A DNA stretch of 5,234 bases from Burkholderiales bacterium. Lineage in GTDB: Bacteria > Pseudomonadota > Gammaproteobacteria > Burkholderiales > Burkholderiaceae_C. Where the stretch lies: NCBI GenBank assembly GCA_947474415.1, contig CANJKD010000230.1:1-5234 (forward strand), given 5' to 3'. Position 1 is the first letter of the stretch, and the number at the start of each line of letters is the position of its first letter. Positions 1 to 5,234 of this stretch are shown here, piece after piece. Position numbers and translations under genes: made by a program. Under the pieces are notes generated by a model, which ran no database searches, had not been told where the DNA came from, and saw only the letters and a program-made list of their open reading frames with translations.

Positions 1-102
1 CGAACGCGCCTTTGCTGACACGTTTCTTGTTCTCATCGAAAAGCCAAAAGCGGGTGCCGCCTGCAGCGACGCGCTGGCCGGCCAGCCCGGGTGAACGTCG
101 GT
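1..102. other. Region downstream of mobA; possible gene end running off the left edge
   Basis: No complete gene can be supported here. Two frames stay open to the window edge. On the plus strand, bases 2-94 read about 30 codons ending in a TGA at 92-94, including the stretch FADTFLVLIEKPKAG. This could be the C terminus of a gene converging on mobA with an 8-bp gap. On the minus strand, another frame is open from within the mobA end to base 1 and contains GTRFWLFDENKKRVSKGAF. Its only nearby start is a TTG overlapping the mobA stop as TTGA, with no visible Shine-Dalgarno sequence. Neither peptide is recognised and the strand is undecided. No clear hairpin plus T-run terminator is seen after mobA. 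Confidence 0.3.
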
Positions 103-2001
103 TCAAACGGCTGTCGGGGCGACATGACGATCAAGCAGGAACTGGCCGAAGAACGCAGCGAGTTCGTCATGCGCGTCCAGCGGCAGTACGTTCGAGACGT
201 ACTGATCGGGCCGCACGACGACCACCGCGCCCTTCGCGCGGGCGATGCCGCGCAGATCGAAGATGTCGGCGCCTCCTGCGAGGTCGGGGCAGAAGGCCTT
301 CTCGTAGTCGATGAGACCGAAGCAGCCCTTGCGCGGCAGCAGAATCGCCGGAAGTTCTTCCACCTTCAGCTCGCGGTGCCCTTGCTGGAAGATCGCACGA
401 ACGTCGATCACGCTGTCGATGTCCGCCCCCGTCGGGGTGAAGCGACGCACCGGCGAATCGGGAGCGTCCGCCAGGAAGGCCGCGAGTTCGCGAAAGAGCT
501 TGCCGCTTGCATCCGCGAAGGCATAGAGGCGCCACGCGCCATCGGCACGGGCGGCATGGCCGAGCTGCATTGGCTTGGCGTCGGCCAGGCGCACGACGGG
601 TGCGGAATGAAAACGCATGCCGACCGTGAAGCCCGTGGCGAGGTCCTGGTGGGTGGCCGCTGCCGTCAGTACGGTCGTCGGCGCGTAGTGGGTGGCCACG
701 CCAGCCGTGTAGCGGCCCGACTTCACGAAGTACGCCTGCAGTTCTTGCGGATCGAGACCGCCGAGTTCAGGGTGGTTCGGGTCCTTCGGTGCCGACGCCA
801 TGATCTTCGACCACGCCTTGTCGAAGTCGATGAGCTCGCGGGCGATCGCATGGCGCTCGGCGTTGTAGGTGCGCAGCAGTTCCGGCCTGGCGCGGCCGTC
901 GAGAACCGAGGCCAGTTTCCACCCGAGGTTGAAGGTGTCCTGCATCGACACGTTCATGCCCTGGCCGGCCTTCGCGCTGTGTGTGTGGCAGGCGTCGCCG
1001 GCGATGAAGACGCGCGCCAGGCGCGAGCCGGCCTGGTCTGCGGGCACGTCGTCGAAGCGGTCGGTGACGCGCTGCCCGACCTGATAGACCGCGAACCACG
1101 CCACATGCTTCACGTCGAGCGTGTACGGGCGCAGCACCCGCTGCGCGGTCGCGATCACGGAATCCTGGGTGTGCTTCGCGCGGAAAGATTCGCGCCGGTG
1201 CGGGTCGATCTCGCCGAGGTCAACATACATCCGCACCAGGTAGCCGCCCTCGCGCGGGATGAGCAAGACGTTGCCCTCATCGGCAGACTGGATCGCGGCC
1301 TTGAGCCGGATGTCCGGAAAGTCGGTGGTGGCCAGCATGTCCACGACGCCCCAGGCGTGGTTCGCGAAGTCGCCGCGAGGCACGGCGCCGATCGAGTCGC
1401 GCACCCTGCTGCGTGCACCGTCGCAGCCGACGACGTACCTGGCGCGGACGGTGGTCAACGCGCCGTTGGCCACGTCGCGCAGCGTGACCAGCACTGGGTG
1501 CTCGCCTTCGGCCTCGACCGCCAGCGTGACGAATTCCAGGCCGTACCGGGCCTCCAACCGTGACGGTGAATGGCGCGCGTAGTCGAGCAGGTGGTGCTGC
1601 AGGCGGGCCTGGTTGACGATGACGTGCGGGAACTCCGACAAGCCGTCCTCGGTGTCCTGGACACGGCCGGTGCGCTCGATGCGCGAGCGGTCTGGCTTCG
1701 ACGGACGCCAGAAGACGGTTTCGTTGACCCAATAGGCCTCGCGGACGAGCTTCTGCCCCAAGCCGAAAGCCTCGAGCATTTCAAGCGTGCGGCAGGCGAT
1801 GCCATCGGCCTGACCGACCTGGAGCGGGCCGTCGCGGCGCTCGACGAGGAGCGTACCGATGCCGGGGAAAGCCGAGAGCTGTGCGGCCAGCAACGCGCCT
1901 GCGGGCCCGCTGCCGATGACCAGAACGTCGACGGTACTGGCAAGTTGTTCCTTGGCGATGTCGGGGTCGCCGGGGGCGTAGCCGTTCAGATGGAACTGCA
2001 T
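103..2001 (-). CDS. mobA: 3-hydroxybenzoate 4-monooxygenase (FAD-dependent, phenol hydroxylase family)
   Basis: A cytosolic NADPH- and O2-dependent flavoprotein that should hydroxylate 3-hydroxybenzoate to protocatechuate. The 632 residues match, as recalled, Comamonas testosteroni MobA (about 639 aa) nearly end to end, including the MQFHLNG start. Visible features are the FAD Rossmann motif GSGPAG (residues 30-35), QADGIACRT (64-72, with the active-site-region Asp66), the DG motif VGCDGARS (191-198), the GD motif FIAGDACHTHSAKAGQGMN (332-350), and a C-terminal thioredoxin-like phenol-hydroxylase dimerisation domain (about 440-620). The ATG at 2001 is chosen because AAGGAG lies 5 nt upstream. 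The frame stays open to 2223, but that extension crosses the promoter and overlaps mobR. Oddity: Ala343 sits where the family usually has Pro in the GD motif. It is divergent from mobR and is probably repressed by it. Substrate assignment is by homology; a related hydroxybenzoate or phenol hydroxylase is possible but less likely. Confidence 0.9.
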   Translation of the reverse strand: MQFHLNGYAPGDPDIAKEQLASTVDVLVIGSGPAGALLAAQLSAFPGIGTLLVERRDGPLQVGQADGIACRTLEMLEAFGLGQKLVREAYWVNETVFWRPSKPDRSRIERTGRVQDTEDGLSEFPHVIVNQARLQHHLLDYARHSPSRLEARYGLEFVTLAVEAEGEHPVLVTLRDVANGALTTVRARYVVGCDGARSRVRDSIGAVPRGDFANHAWGVVDMLATTDFPDIRLKAAIQSADEGNVLLIPREGGYLVRMYVDLGEIDPHRRESFRAKHTQDSVIATAQRVLRPYTLDVKHVAWFAVYQVGQRVTDRFDDVPADQAGSRLARVFIAGDACHTHSAKAGQGMNVSMQDTFNLGWKLASVLDGRARPELLRTYNAERHAIARELIDFDKAWSKIMASAPKDPNHPELGGLDPQELQAYFVKSGRYTAGVATHYAPTTVLTAAATHQDLATGFTVGMRFHSAPVVRLADAKPMQLGHAARADGAWRLYAFADASGKLFRELAAFLADAPDSPVRRFTPTGADIDSVIDVRAIFQQGHRELKVEELPAILLPRKGCFGLIDYEKAFCPDLAGGADIFDLRGIARAKGAVVVVRPDQYVSNVLPLDAHDELAAFFGQFLLDRHVAPTAV

Positions 2002-2006
2002 GCCGT

Positions 2007-2012
2007 CTCCTT
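2007..2012 (-). promoter_or_regulatory. mobA ribosome binding site (AAGGAG)
   Basis: On the minus strand AAGGAG lies 5 nt before the ATG at 2001-1999. It is a strong Shine-Dalgarno match and decides the start. The upstream in-frame Met codons lie in or beyond the AT-rich promoter region and would overlap mobR. Confidence 0.85.
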
Positions 2013-2013
2013 T

Positions 2014-2042
2014 TTGAGCCGTACGATTATAGTCAGTACACT
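2014..2042 (+). promoter_or_regulatory. Candidate mobR promoter
   Basis: On the plus strand TTGAGC (2014-2019, 4/6 to the sigma-70 -35) is followed after 17 bp by TACACT (2037-2042, 4/6 to the -10). Transcription would start near 2049-2050, leaving a leader of about 30 nt before the GTG at 2081. The -10 lies inside the left arm of the palindrome at 2037-2055, so a repressor bound there would block mobR itself. An alternative -10 is TATTAT (2043-2048), but it has no good -35. This is inferred from sequence only. Confidence 0.4.
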
Positions 2043-2055
2043 TATTATAAGTGTA
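2026..2055 (-). promoter_or_regulatory. Candidate mobA promoter
   Basis: On the minus strand a perfect -10 hexamer TATAAT occupies 2031-2026. A weak -35, TACACT (2055-2050, 3/6), lies 18 bp upstream. Transcription would start near 2019, giving a short leader of about 18 nt that carries the AAGGAG ribosome binding site. A second TATAAT lies inside the palindrome but has no matching -35. The palindrome covers the -35 and most of the spacer, the position expected for a repressor operator. The weak -35 suits a regulated promoter. Confidence 0.55.
2037..2055. promoter_or_regulatory. Perfect palindromic operator, probable MobR binding site
   Basis: TACACTTATTATAAGTGTA has perfect 8-bp arms (TACACTTA / TAAGTGTA) around a 3-bp centre. 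It sits in the only AT-rich stretch of the window, between the divergent mobA and mobR genes. MarR dimers typically bind inverted repeats of about 16-20 bp that overlap their own and a neighbouring promoter. Assignment to MobR is by position and family behaviour. Confidence 0.75.
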
Positions 2056-2080
2056 AGGATAGAATTCGGTGGCTTGACTG

Positions 2081-2578
2081 GTGAAAGCCCCCGGGTTCCC
2101 CTTTGAGATGAAGACGAAATTCCCCATCGGCGGGCTGGACGACTTGCCCGGCCACCACATCCGCCGGCTCCAGCAGATAGCGGTCGGCATCTTCATGGAC
2201 GAGACGGCGGACGTGAACGTCACGCCGGTGCAGTTCGCGCTTCTGTTTGCGGCGGCTAAAGAGGCCGGGCTCGATCAGCGCACGCTGGCAGGCCGGATCG
2301 GTCTCGACACATCGACCATCGGCGCGGTGGTCGACCGGCTGGAGGGTCGAGAACTGATCGAGCGCAAGGTCTCACCAGACGACAAGCGCGTGCGCCTGTT
2401 GAACGTGACGCCAGCGGGCGAAAAGCTGCTGCAAAGCGTGATGCCTGCCATGCTGCGCGCTCAGGACCGCATGCTGGCGCCATTGCCCAAAGCCGACCGG
2501 CAGAAGTTCATGGCGATGGTCAAACGCATCGTCGAAGAGAACAACGCGTGGAGCCGAGCGGCCAAAGACGCCGGCTGA
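2081..2578 (+). CDS. mobR: MarR-family transcriptional regulator (probable MobR)
   Basis: A 165-residue dimeric winged helix-turn-helix regulator of the MarR family. The DNA-binding core spans about residues 48-112: TPVQFALLFAAA, then the helix pair QRTLAGRIGLDTST, recognition helix to DRLEGREL (about 76-92), and the wing SPDDKRVRLLNVTPAG (98-113). Flanking helices (24-40 and 114-160) would form the dimer interface and ligand pocket. The GTG at 2081 is preceded only by a weak GGTGG (2068-2072), and an in-frame stop lies at 2054-2056. The ATG at 2108 (156 aa) is an alternative start with no better ribosome binding site. It is divergent from mobA across 79 bp carrying a perfect palindrome, as expected for an aromatic-responsive repressor; Comamonas testosteroni has a MarR-type MobR controlling mobA. 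The ligand is inferred (3-hydroxybenzoate or similar). It ends 12 bp from the convergent response-regulator gene, with no visible terminator between them. Confidence 0.85.
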   Translation: MKAPGFPFEMKTKFPIGGLDDLPGHHIRRLQQIAVGIFMDETADVNVTPVQFALLFAAAKEAGLDQRTLAGRIGLDTSTIGAVVDRLEGRELIERKVSPDDKRVRLLNVTPAGEKLLQSVMPAMLRAQDRMLAPLPKADRQKFMAMVKRIVEENNAWSRAAKDAG

Positions 2579-2590
2579 TGGTGGTGAAAA

Positions 2591-3445
2591 CTAAAGGGTG
2601 CCGGGGCCGGTGTTGCGGTTGCGCGCCTTGGCGGTGGTTTCCACGCCCATGCCGCGGTAGCCGGTGAAACGGTGCGCCGCATTGAACATGGGTTCGCCGC
2701 TGACACGGAATTGACGCTGGCTGCCATCGGCATTGGCGTGCTTGAAGCCGAAATCGAGGAAGGGCTTGCGGGCGCTGATCTTCGCCTGCAACTCGTCGCG
2801 CTCTGCGTCGAGCCAGCCGGTCGCCTCGGCATCGCGTTCCGCAAACAGGAAGCAGCTCAGGTTGATGCCCAGCATCTTGACCACCGGGCCCGACACGTGG
2901 GTGAAGGCACCGGCCTCGTCTTGCTCCCAGTGCCAGTCGGAGGCCAGTTTGGTCAGGTCGCGAAAACGGGCGCCGCTGGCAACCAGGTCGGCGGTGCGCG
3001 CCAGCACCGCGCGCTCCAGCACCTCGCTGTAGTCCTCGAGCAGGCGGTACAGCAAGCGCACTTGGAGCCTGTTGAGGATGCGCAACTTCACCTCGCTCAG
3101 GTCGAAGGGCTTGCTGATGAAGTCCGTGGCGCCGGCCTGCAACGCACGCAGCTTGTGCGCCGGCTGGGCCGTCAGCACGATCACCGGCAGGTAGCTGTCG
3201 ACCGTGTCTTCCTTCAGGCCCGCCATCACCTCGAAGCCGTCCATGATCGGCATCTGCAGGTCGAGCAGAATCAGGTCGTAGCGGTTCTGGCGGTGCAGCT
3301 CGCGCACCTCGGTGGGCTGCAGTGTCGATGTGACGCAGGTGTAGCCGGCCTCGCTGAGCAGGCGTTCCAGCACCATCACGTCGGCGGGCTGGTTGTCTAC
3401 GATCAGGATGCGGGCATTCAGGATGTCGCTCGCCTTGATGATCAT
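2591..3445 (-). CDS. REC-PAS response regulator without output domain
   Basis: A 284-residue cytosolic response regulator, probably phosphorylated by the hybrid kinase encoded just upstream. The receiver domain covers about residues 10-128: ILIVDNQPAD (acidic Asp17), phospho-acceptor Asp62 in LILLDLQMPIMDG, Thr92 in VLTAQ, and Lys112 in ISKPF. A helical, probably coiled-coil linker follows (about 128-157), then a PAS/PAC domain (about 160-272; FRVSGEPMF, TGYRGMGVE). Oddities: the usual second acid of the acidic pair is Asn18, and the protein stops about 12 residues after the PAC motif. In many betaproteobacterial relatives that motif leads into GGDEF or GGDEF-EAL domains, so this could be a truncated or stand-alone signalling protein. 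The ATG at 3445 has AAGGAG 5 nt upstream and overlaps the kinase stop as ATGA. The frame stays open to 4456, but that part is a shadow of the kinase. The target is unknown. Confidence 0.85.
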   Translation of the reverse strand: MIIKASDILNARILIVDNQPADVMVLERLLSEAGYTCVTSTLQPTEVRELHRQNRYDLILLDLQMPIMDGFEVMAGLKEDTVDSYLPVIVLTAQPAHKLRALQAGATDFISKPFDLSEVKLRILNRLQVRLLYRLLEDYSEVLERAVLARTADLVASGARFRDLTKLASDWHWEQDEAGAFTHVSGPVVKMLGINLSCFLFAERDAEATGWLDAERDELQAKISARKPFLDFGFKHANADGSQRQFRVSGEPMFNAAHRFTGYRGMGVETTAKARNRNTGPGTL

Positions 3446-5234
3446 GTGCGCTCCTTCGCGTCGGATTCGGCCGCAGTGGGCCGGGAAACGGCCAGTGCCA
3501 GGTCGAGCGTGTCCATCAACTCGGTGATCTTGATCGGCTTGGTGAGGTAGCGGAAGAAGCCCGCGTCCAGCCCCTTCTCGATGTCGTGGGCCATCGCGTT
3601 GGCGCTCAGCGCGATCACCGGGATGTGGGCCGTGGCCGGGTCTTGCGACAGGAGCTCCAAGGCACGGATGCCGCTGATGCCGGGCAGGTTGATGTCCATC
3701 AGGATGGCGTCGGGCTGCGCGGTGCGGGCGATCTCGATGCCGTGGTTGCCGTTCCCCGCGCTCAGCAGGCGGATGTCGGCGCGGCGCGCGATGAGCCGCT
3801 CGATCAGCATCAGGTTGGTCGGGTTGTCTTCCACACACAGCACGGTGCGCAGGGCCACACCGGCCTGCGCTGGCGGGGGAGGCGCGGGCGTCAGGTCGAT
3901 GACGCCACTGGCCAGTGATTCGGCCACCGCGGTGTTCAATTCGATCCAGAACACAGTGCCCACGCCGACCGTGCTTTCCACGCCAATCTCGCCGCCCATC
4001 AGCTCGACCAGCCGCTTGCTCACCACCAGGCCGATGCCGCTGCCTTGCTTGGTGCCCGATTCCTGGCCGAGCCGGTTGAAGGGCTGGAACAACTGGGCGA
4101 TCTTTTCCGGTGACAGGCCTTCGCCGGTGTCGCGAAAGCTGATGCGCGTGCGCTCGTCCGCGACCACGCTGCACGTGACTTCGACGCTGCCGCCGACGCG
4201 GTTGTACTTGAGCGCGTTCGACAGCAGGTTGACCAGAACCTGCTTCAACCGCGTGGGGTCGGCATTCACGAAATGCGGGTCGGTGAGGTCCGGAAAGCGG
4301 ATGTCGATGCCGAACATCTGGGCCTGCGGCTCGATCATCGACCGGCAGCCTTTCAGCGCCTCCATCAGCGACATAGAGCCGACCGAGAGCGACAACTTGC
4401 CCGATTCGATCAGCGACAGGTCGAGGATCTCGTTGATCAACTCCAGCAGGTACCACCCGGCCTGCAGGATCTGGTCGATGCTGTCTTTCTGGCGCGGTGT
4501 GGGCAGTGGCACGCCCGACTCCATCAACTGCGCGAAGCCGAGAATCGCGTTCAGCGGCGAGCGCAATTCATGGCTCATGCTGGACAGAAAATCCGACTTC
4601 GCGAGGTTCGCCTTCTCGGCCGCAAACTTGGCGCCTTCGAGCGCCACGTTGGTTTCATGCAGCGCCCGGTCGAGCATGCGGTGCTCGGTGACGTCGCGCG
4701 CTGCCGCGAACACGCCTTGGAGCTTGCGGTCGCGGTCGTAGAAGGTGGTGGCGTTGCACGAGACCACGGTTTCCTTGCCGTCTCGGGCCCGCGCCGTGAG
4801 TTCGTAGTTGGTGACCTTGTTCTCGTTCAGCACCCGCTTGATGCAGGCATCGGCGCGCTCGGCATCGGTGAAAAAGCTCCTGAACGGCGCGCCGATCAAC
4901 TCTTCGCGCGTGCAGCCAGTCAGCGCTTCCATCTGCTTGTTGACGTCGGAGATGGCGCCTAACTGGTTGATCGTCAACAGAGCGTCGATGTCCGATTCGA
5001 TCAGCGAGCGCGTGTAGAACTGCTGGTCGCGCAGCCGCTGGTCGAGTTTCTTCTGCTCCTCTTCGACCTGCTTGCGCGCCGTGTTGTCCGTGCCGATCAG
5101 CAGGTAACCGATGATTTCGCCGGGGGCGTCGCGCAGGGCCGTGACCGACACGATCGCCGGAAAGCGGCTGCCATCCTTGCGGATGTAGGTCAGCTCGTAG
5201 ATATCCTCGATGCCGCGCGAGGCCTTGAACACCA
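3442..5234 (-). CDS. Hybrid sensor histidine kinase PAS-PAS-HisKA-HATPase-REC (5' end outside window)
   Basis: The C-terminal 596-597 residues of a hybrid kinase. Numbering from the GTG at 5232: the end of one PAS/PAC domain (about 1-55, YIRKDGSRFPAIVSV), a short helix, a second PAS/PAC (about 72-185), then HisKA with phospho-acceptor His221 in SMSHELRSPLNAILGF. The HATPase domain (about 320-433) has the N box LVNLLSNALKYN (Asn339), G1 DTGEGL (368-373), FQPF (382-385) and G2 GSGIGL (397-402). After a proline-rich linker (449-455), REC spans about 462-580, with Glu468/Asp469, phospho-acceptor Asp513 in LMDINLPG, Ser543 and Lys565. All catalytic residues are intact. That GTG is probably not the true start, because it falls inside the first PAS domain; the N terminus and promoter lie beyond the window. 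No membrane segment is visible. It heads an operon with the downstream response regulator (4-nt overlap), its probable phosphotransfer partner. The signal is unknown. Confidence 0.92.
   Translation of the reverse strand, partial: VFKASRGIEDIYELTYIRKDGSRFPAIVSVTALRDAPGEIIGYLLIGTDNTARKQVEEEQKKLDQRLRDQQFYTRSLIESDIDALLTINQLGAISDVNKQMEALTGCTREELIGAPFRSFFTDAERADACIKRVLNENKVTNYELTARARDGKETVVSCNATTFYDRDRKLQGVFAAARDVTEHRMLDRALHETNVALEGAKFAAEKANLAKSDFLSSMSHELRSPLNAILGFAQLMESGVPLPTPRQKDSIDQILQAGWYLLELINEILDLSLIESGKLSLSVGSMSLMEALKGCRSMIEPQAQMFGIDIRFPDLTDPHFVNADPTRLKQVLVNLLSNALKYNRVGGSVEVTCSVVADERTRISFRDTGEGLSPEKIAQLFQPFNRLGQESGTKQGSGIGLVVSKRLVELMGGEIGVESTVGVGTVFWIELNTAVAESLASGVIDLTPAPPPPAQAGVALRTVLCVEDNPTNLMLIERLIARRADIRLLSAGNGNHGIEIARTAQPDAILMDINLPGISGIRALELLSQDPATAHIPVIALSANAMAHDIEKGLDAGFFRYLTKPIKITELMDTLDLALAVSRPTAAESDAKERT
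3451..3456 (-). promoter_or_regulatory. Ribosome binding site inside the kinase end, for the response regulator
   Basis: On the minus strand AAGGAG lies 5 nt before the ATG at 3445-3443, within the last codons of the kinase. The start and the kinase TGA overlap as ATGA (3445-3442). This supports the 284-residue start and coupled translation. Confidence 0.8.

Noticed and set aside
91..1563. Long plus-strand open frame (490 codons) opposite mobA
   Set aside because: It is antisense to a well-conserved enzyme with all flavin motifs. Long open frames opposite GC-rich genes are expected, and the translation is Arg/His/Val/Gly-rich with no recognisable domain.
2021..2039. Second operator formed by GTAC arms flanking GATTATAGTCA
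   Set aside because: Only 4-bp arms, each itself palindromic, with mismatched inner bases; not distinguishable from chance beside the perfect palindrome.
2002..2223. In-frame upstream extension of mobA (about 74 residues) to an ATG at 2223
   Set aside because: It crosses the AT-rich promoter/operator and overlaps mobR. The ATG at 2001 has an ideal ribosome binding site and matches the family N terminus MQFHLNG.
2570..2601. Inverted repeat CCGGC...GCCGG as a bidirectional terminator between mobR and the response regulator
   Set aside because: Only 5-bp arms with a loop of about 24 nt and no flanking T-run; such matches are common at this GC content.
2672..3550. Plus-strand open frame (292 codons) opposite the response regulator
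   Set aside because: Shadow of the REC-PAS gene; its His/Gln/Val/Ala-rich composition mirrors the opposite strand.
3446..4456. N-terminal extension of the response regulator frame through the kinase
   Set aside because: Low-complexity Arg/Pro/His/Ala translation in the shadow of the kinase's HisKA, HATPase and REC domains. The true start at 3445 has a ribosome binding site and an ATGA overlap.
3581..4741. Plus-strand open frame (386 codons) opposite the hybrid kinase
   Set aside because: Ser/Arg-rich shadow translation opposite intact kinase motifs, with no domain recognised.

Overview
The window looks like a GC-rich betaproteobacterial chromosome, probably Burkholderiales/Comamonadaceae (the Comamonas, Variovorax, Polaromonas or Rhodoferax type). 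This rests on the strong resemblance, from memory, of the first gene to Comamonas testosteroni 3-hydroxybenzoate 4-hydroxylase (MobA), and on the style of the sensor kinase/response regulator pair. No phylogenetic search could be run. There is no sign of a mobile element, CRISPR array, tRNA or rRNA.

Layout. Positions 1-102 lie downstream of mobA and contain no complete gene; two short open frames run off the left edge. Positions 103-2001 (minus) encode a 632-residue FAD-dependent phenol-hydroxylase-type monooxygenase, best called mobA. Positions 2002-2080 are a short AT-rich divergent control region. It holds a perfect 8-3-8 palindrome, a mobA -10 box that matches consensus, and a plausible overlapping promoter for the regulator. 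Positions 2081-2578 (plus) encode a MarR-family regulator, by context mobR. After a 12-bp convergent gap comes a two-gene unit read from the right on the minus strand. Its first gene is a PAS-PAS-HisKA-HATPase-REC hybrid histidine kinase (3442 to beyond 5234, N terminus outside the window). Its second gene is a REC-PAS response regulator (2591-3445), joined to the kinase by an ATGA start/stop overlap.

How they work together. MobA should convert 3-hydroxybenzoate to protocatechuate, feeding protocatechuate ring cleavage. MobR should bind the palindrome and repress mobA, and probably itself, until an aromatic ligand is present. The two-component pair is a separate transcription unit. It senses an unknown signal, and its regulator carries no DNA-binding or enzymatic output domain. 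Nothing in the sequence ties it functionally to the mob genes.

The points most worth checking are the operator/promoter architecture, an alanine in place of the proline expected in the MobA flavin-binding motif, the output-less and possibly truncated response regulator with an altered acidic pair, and the unresolved reading frame in the first 100 bases. I did not find a clearly new biological system here.
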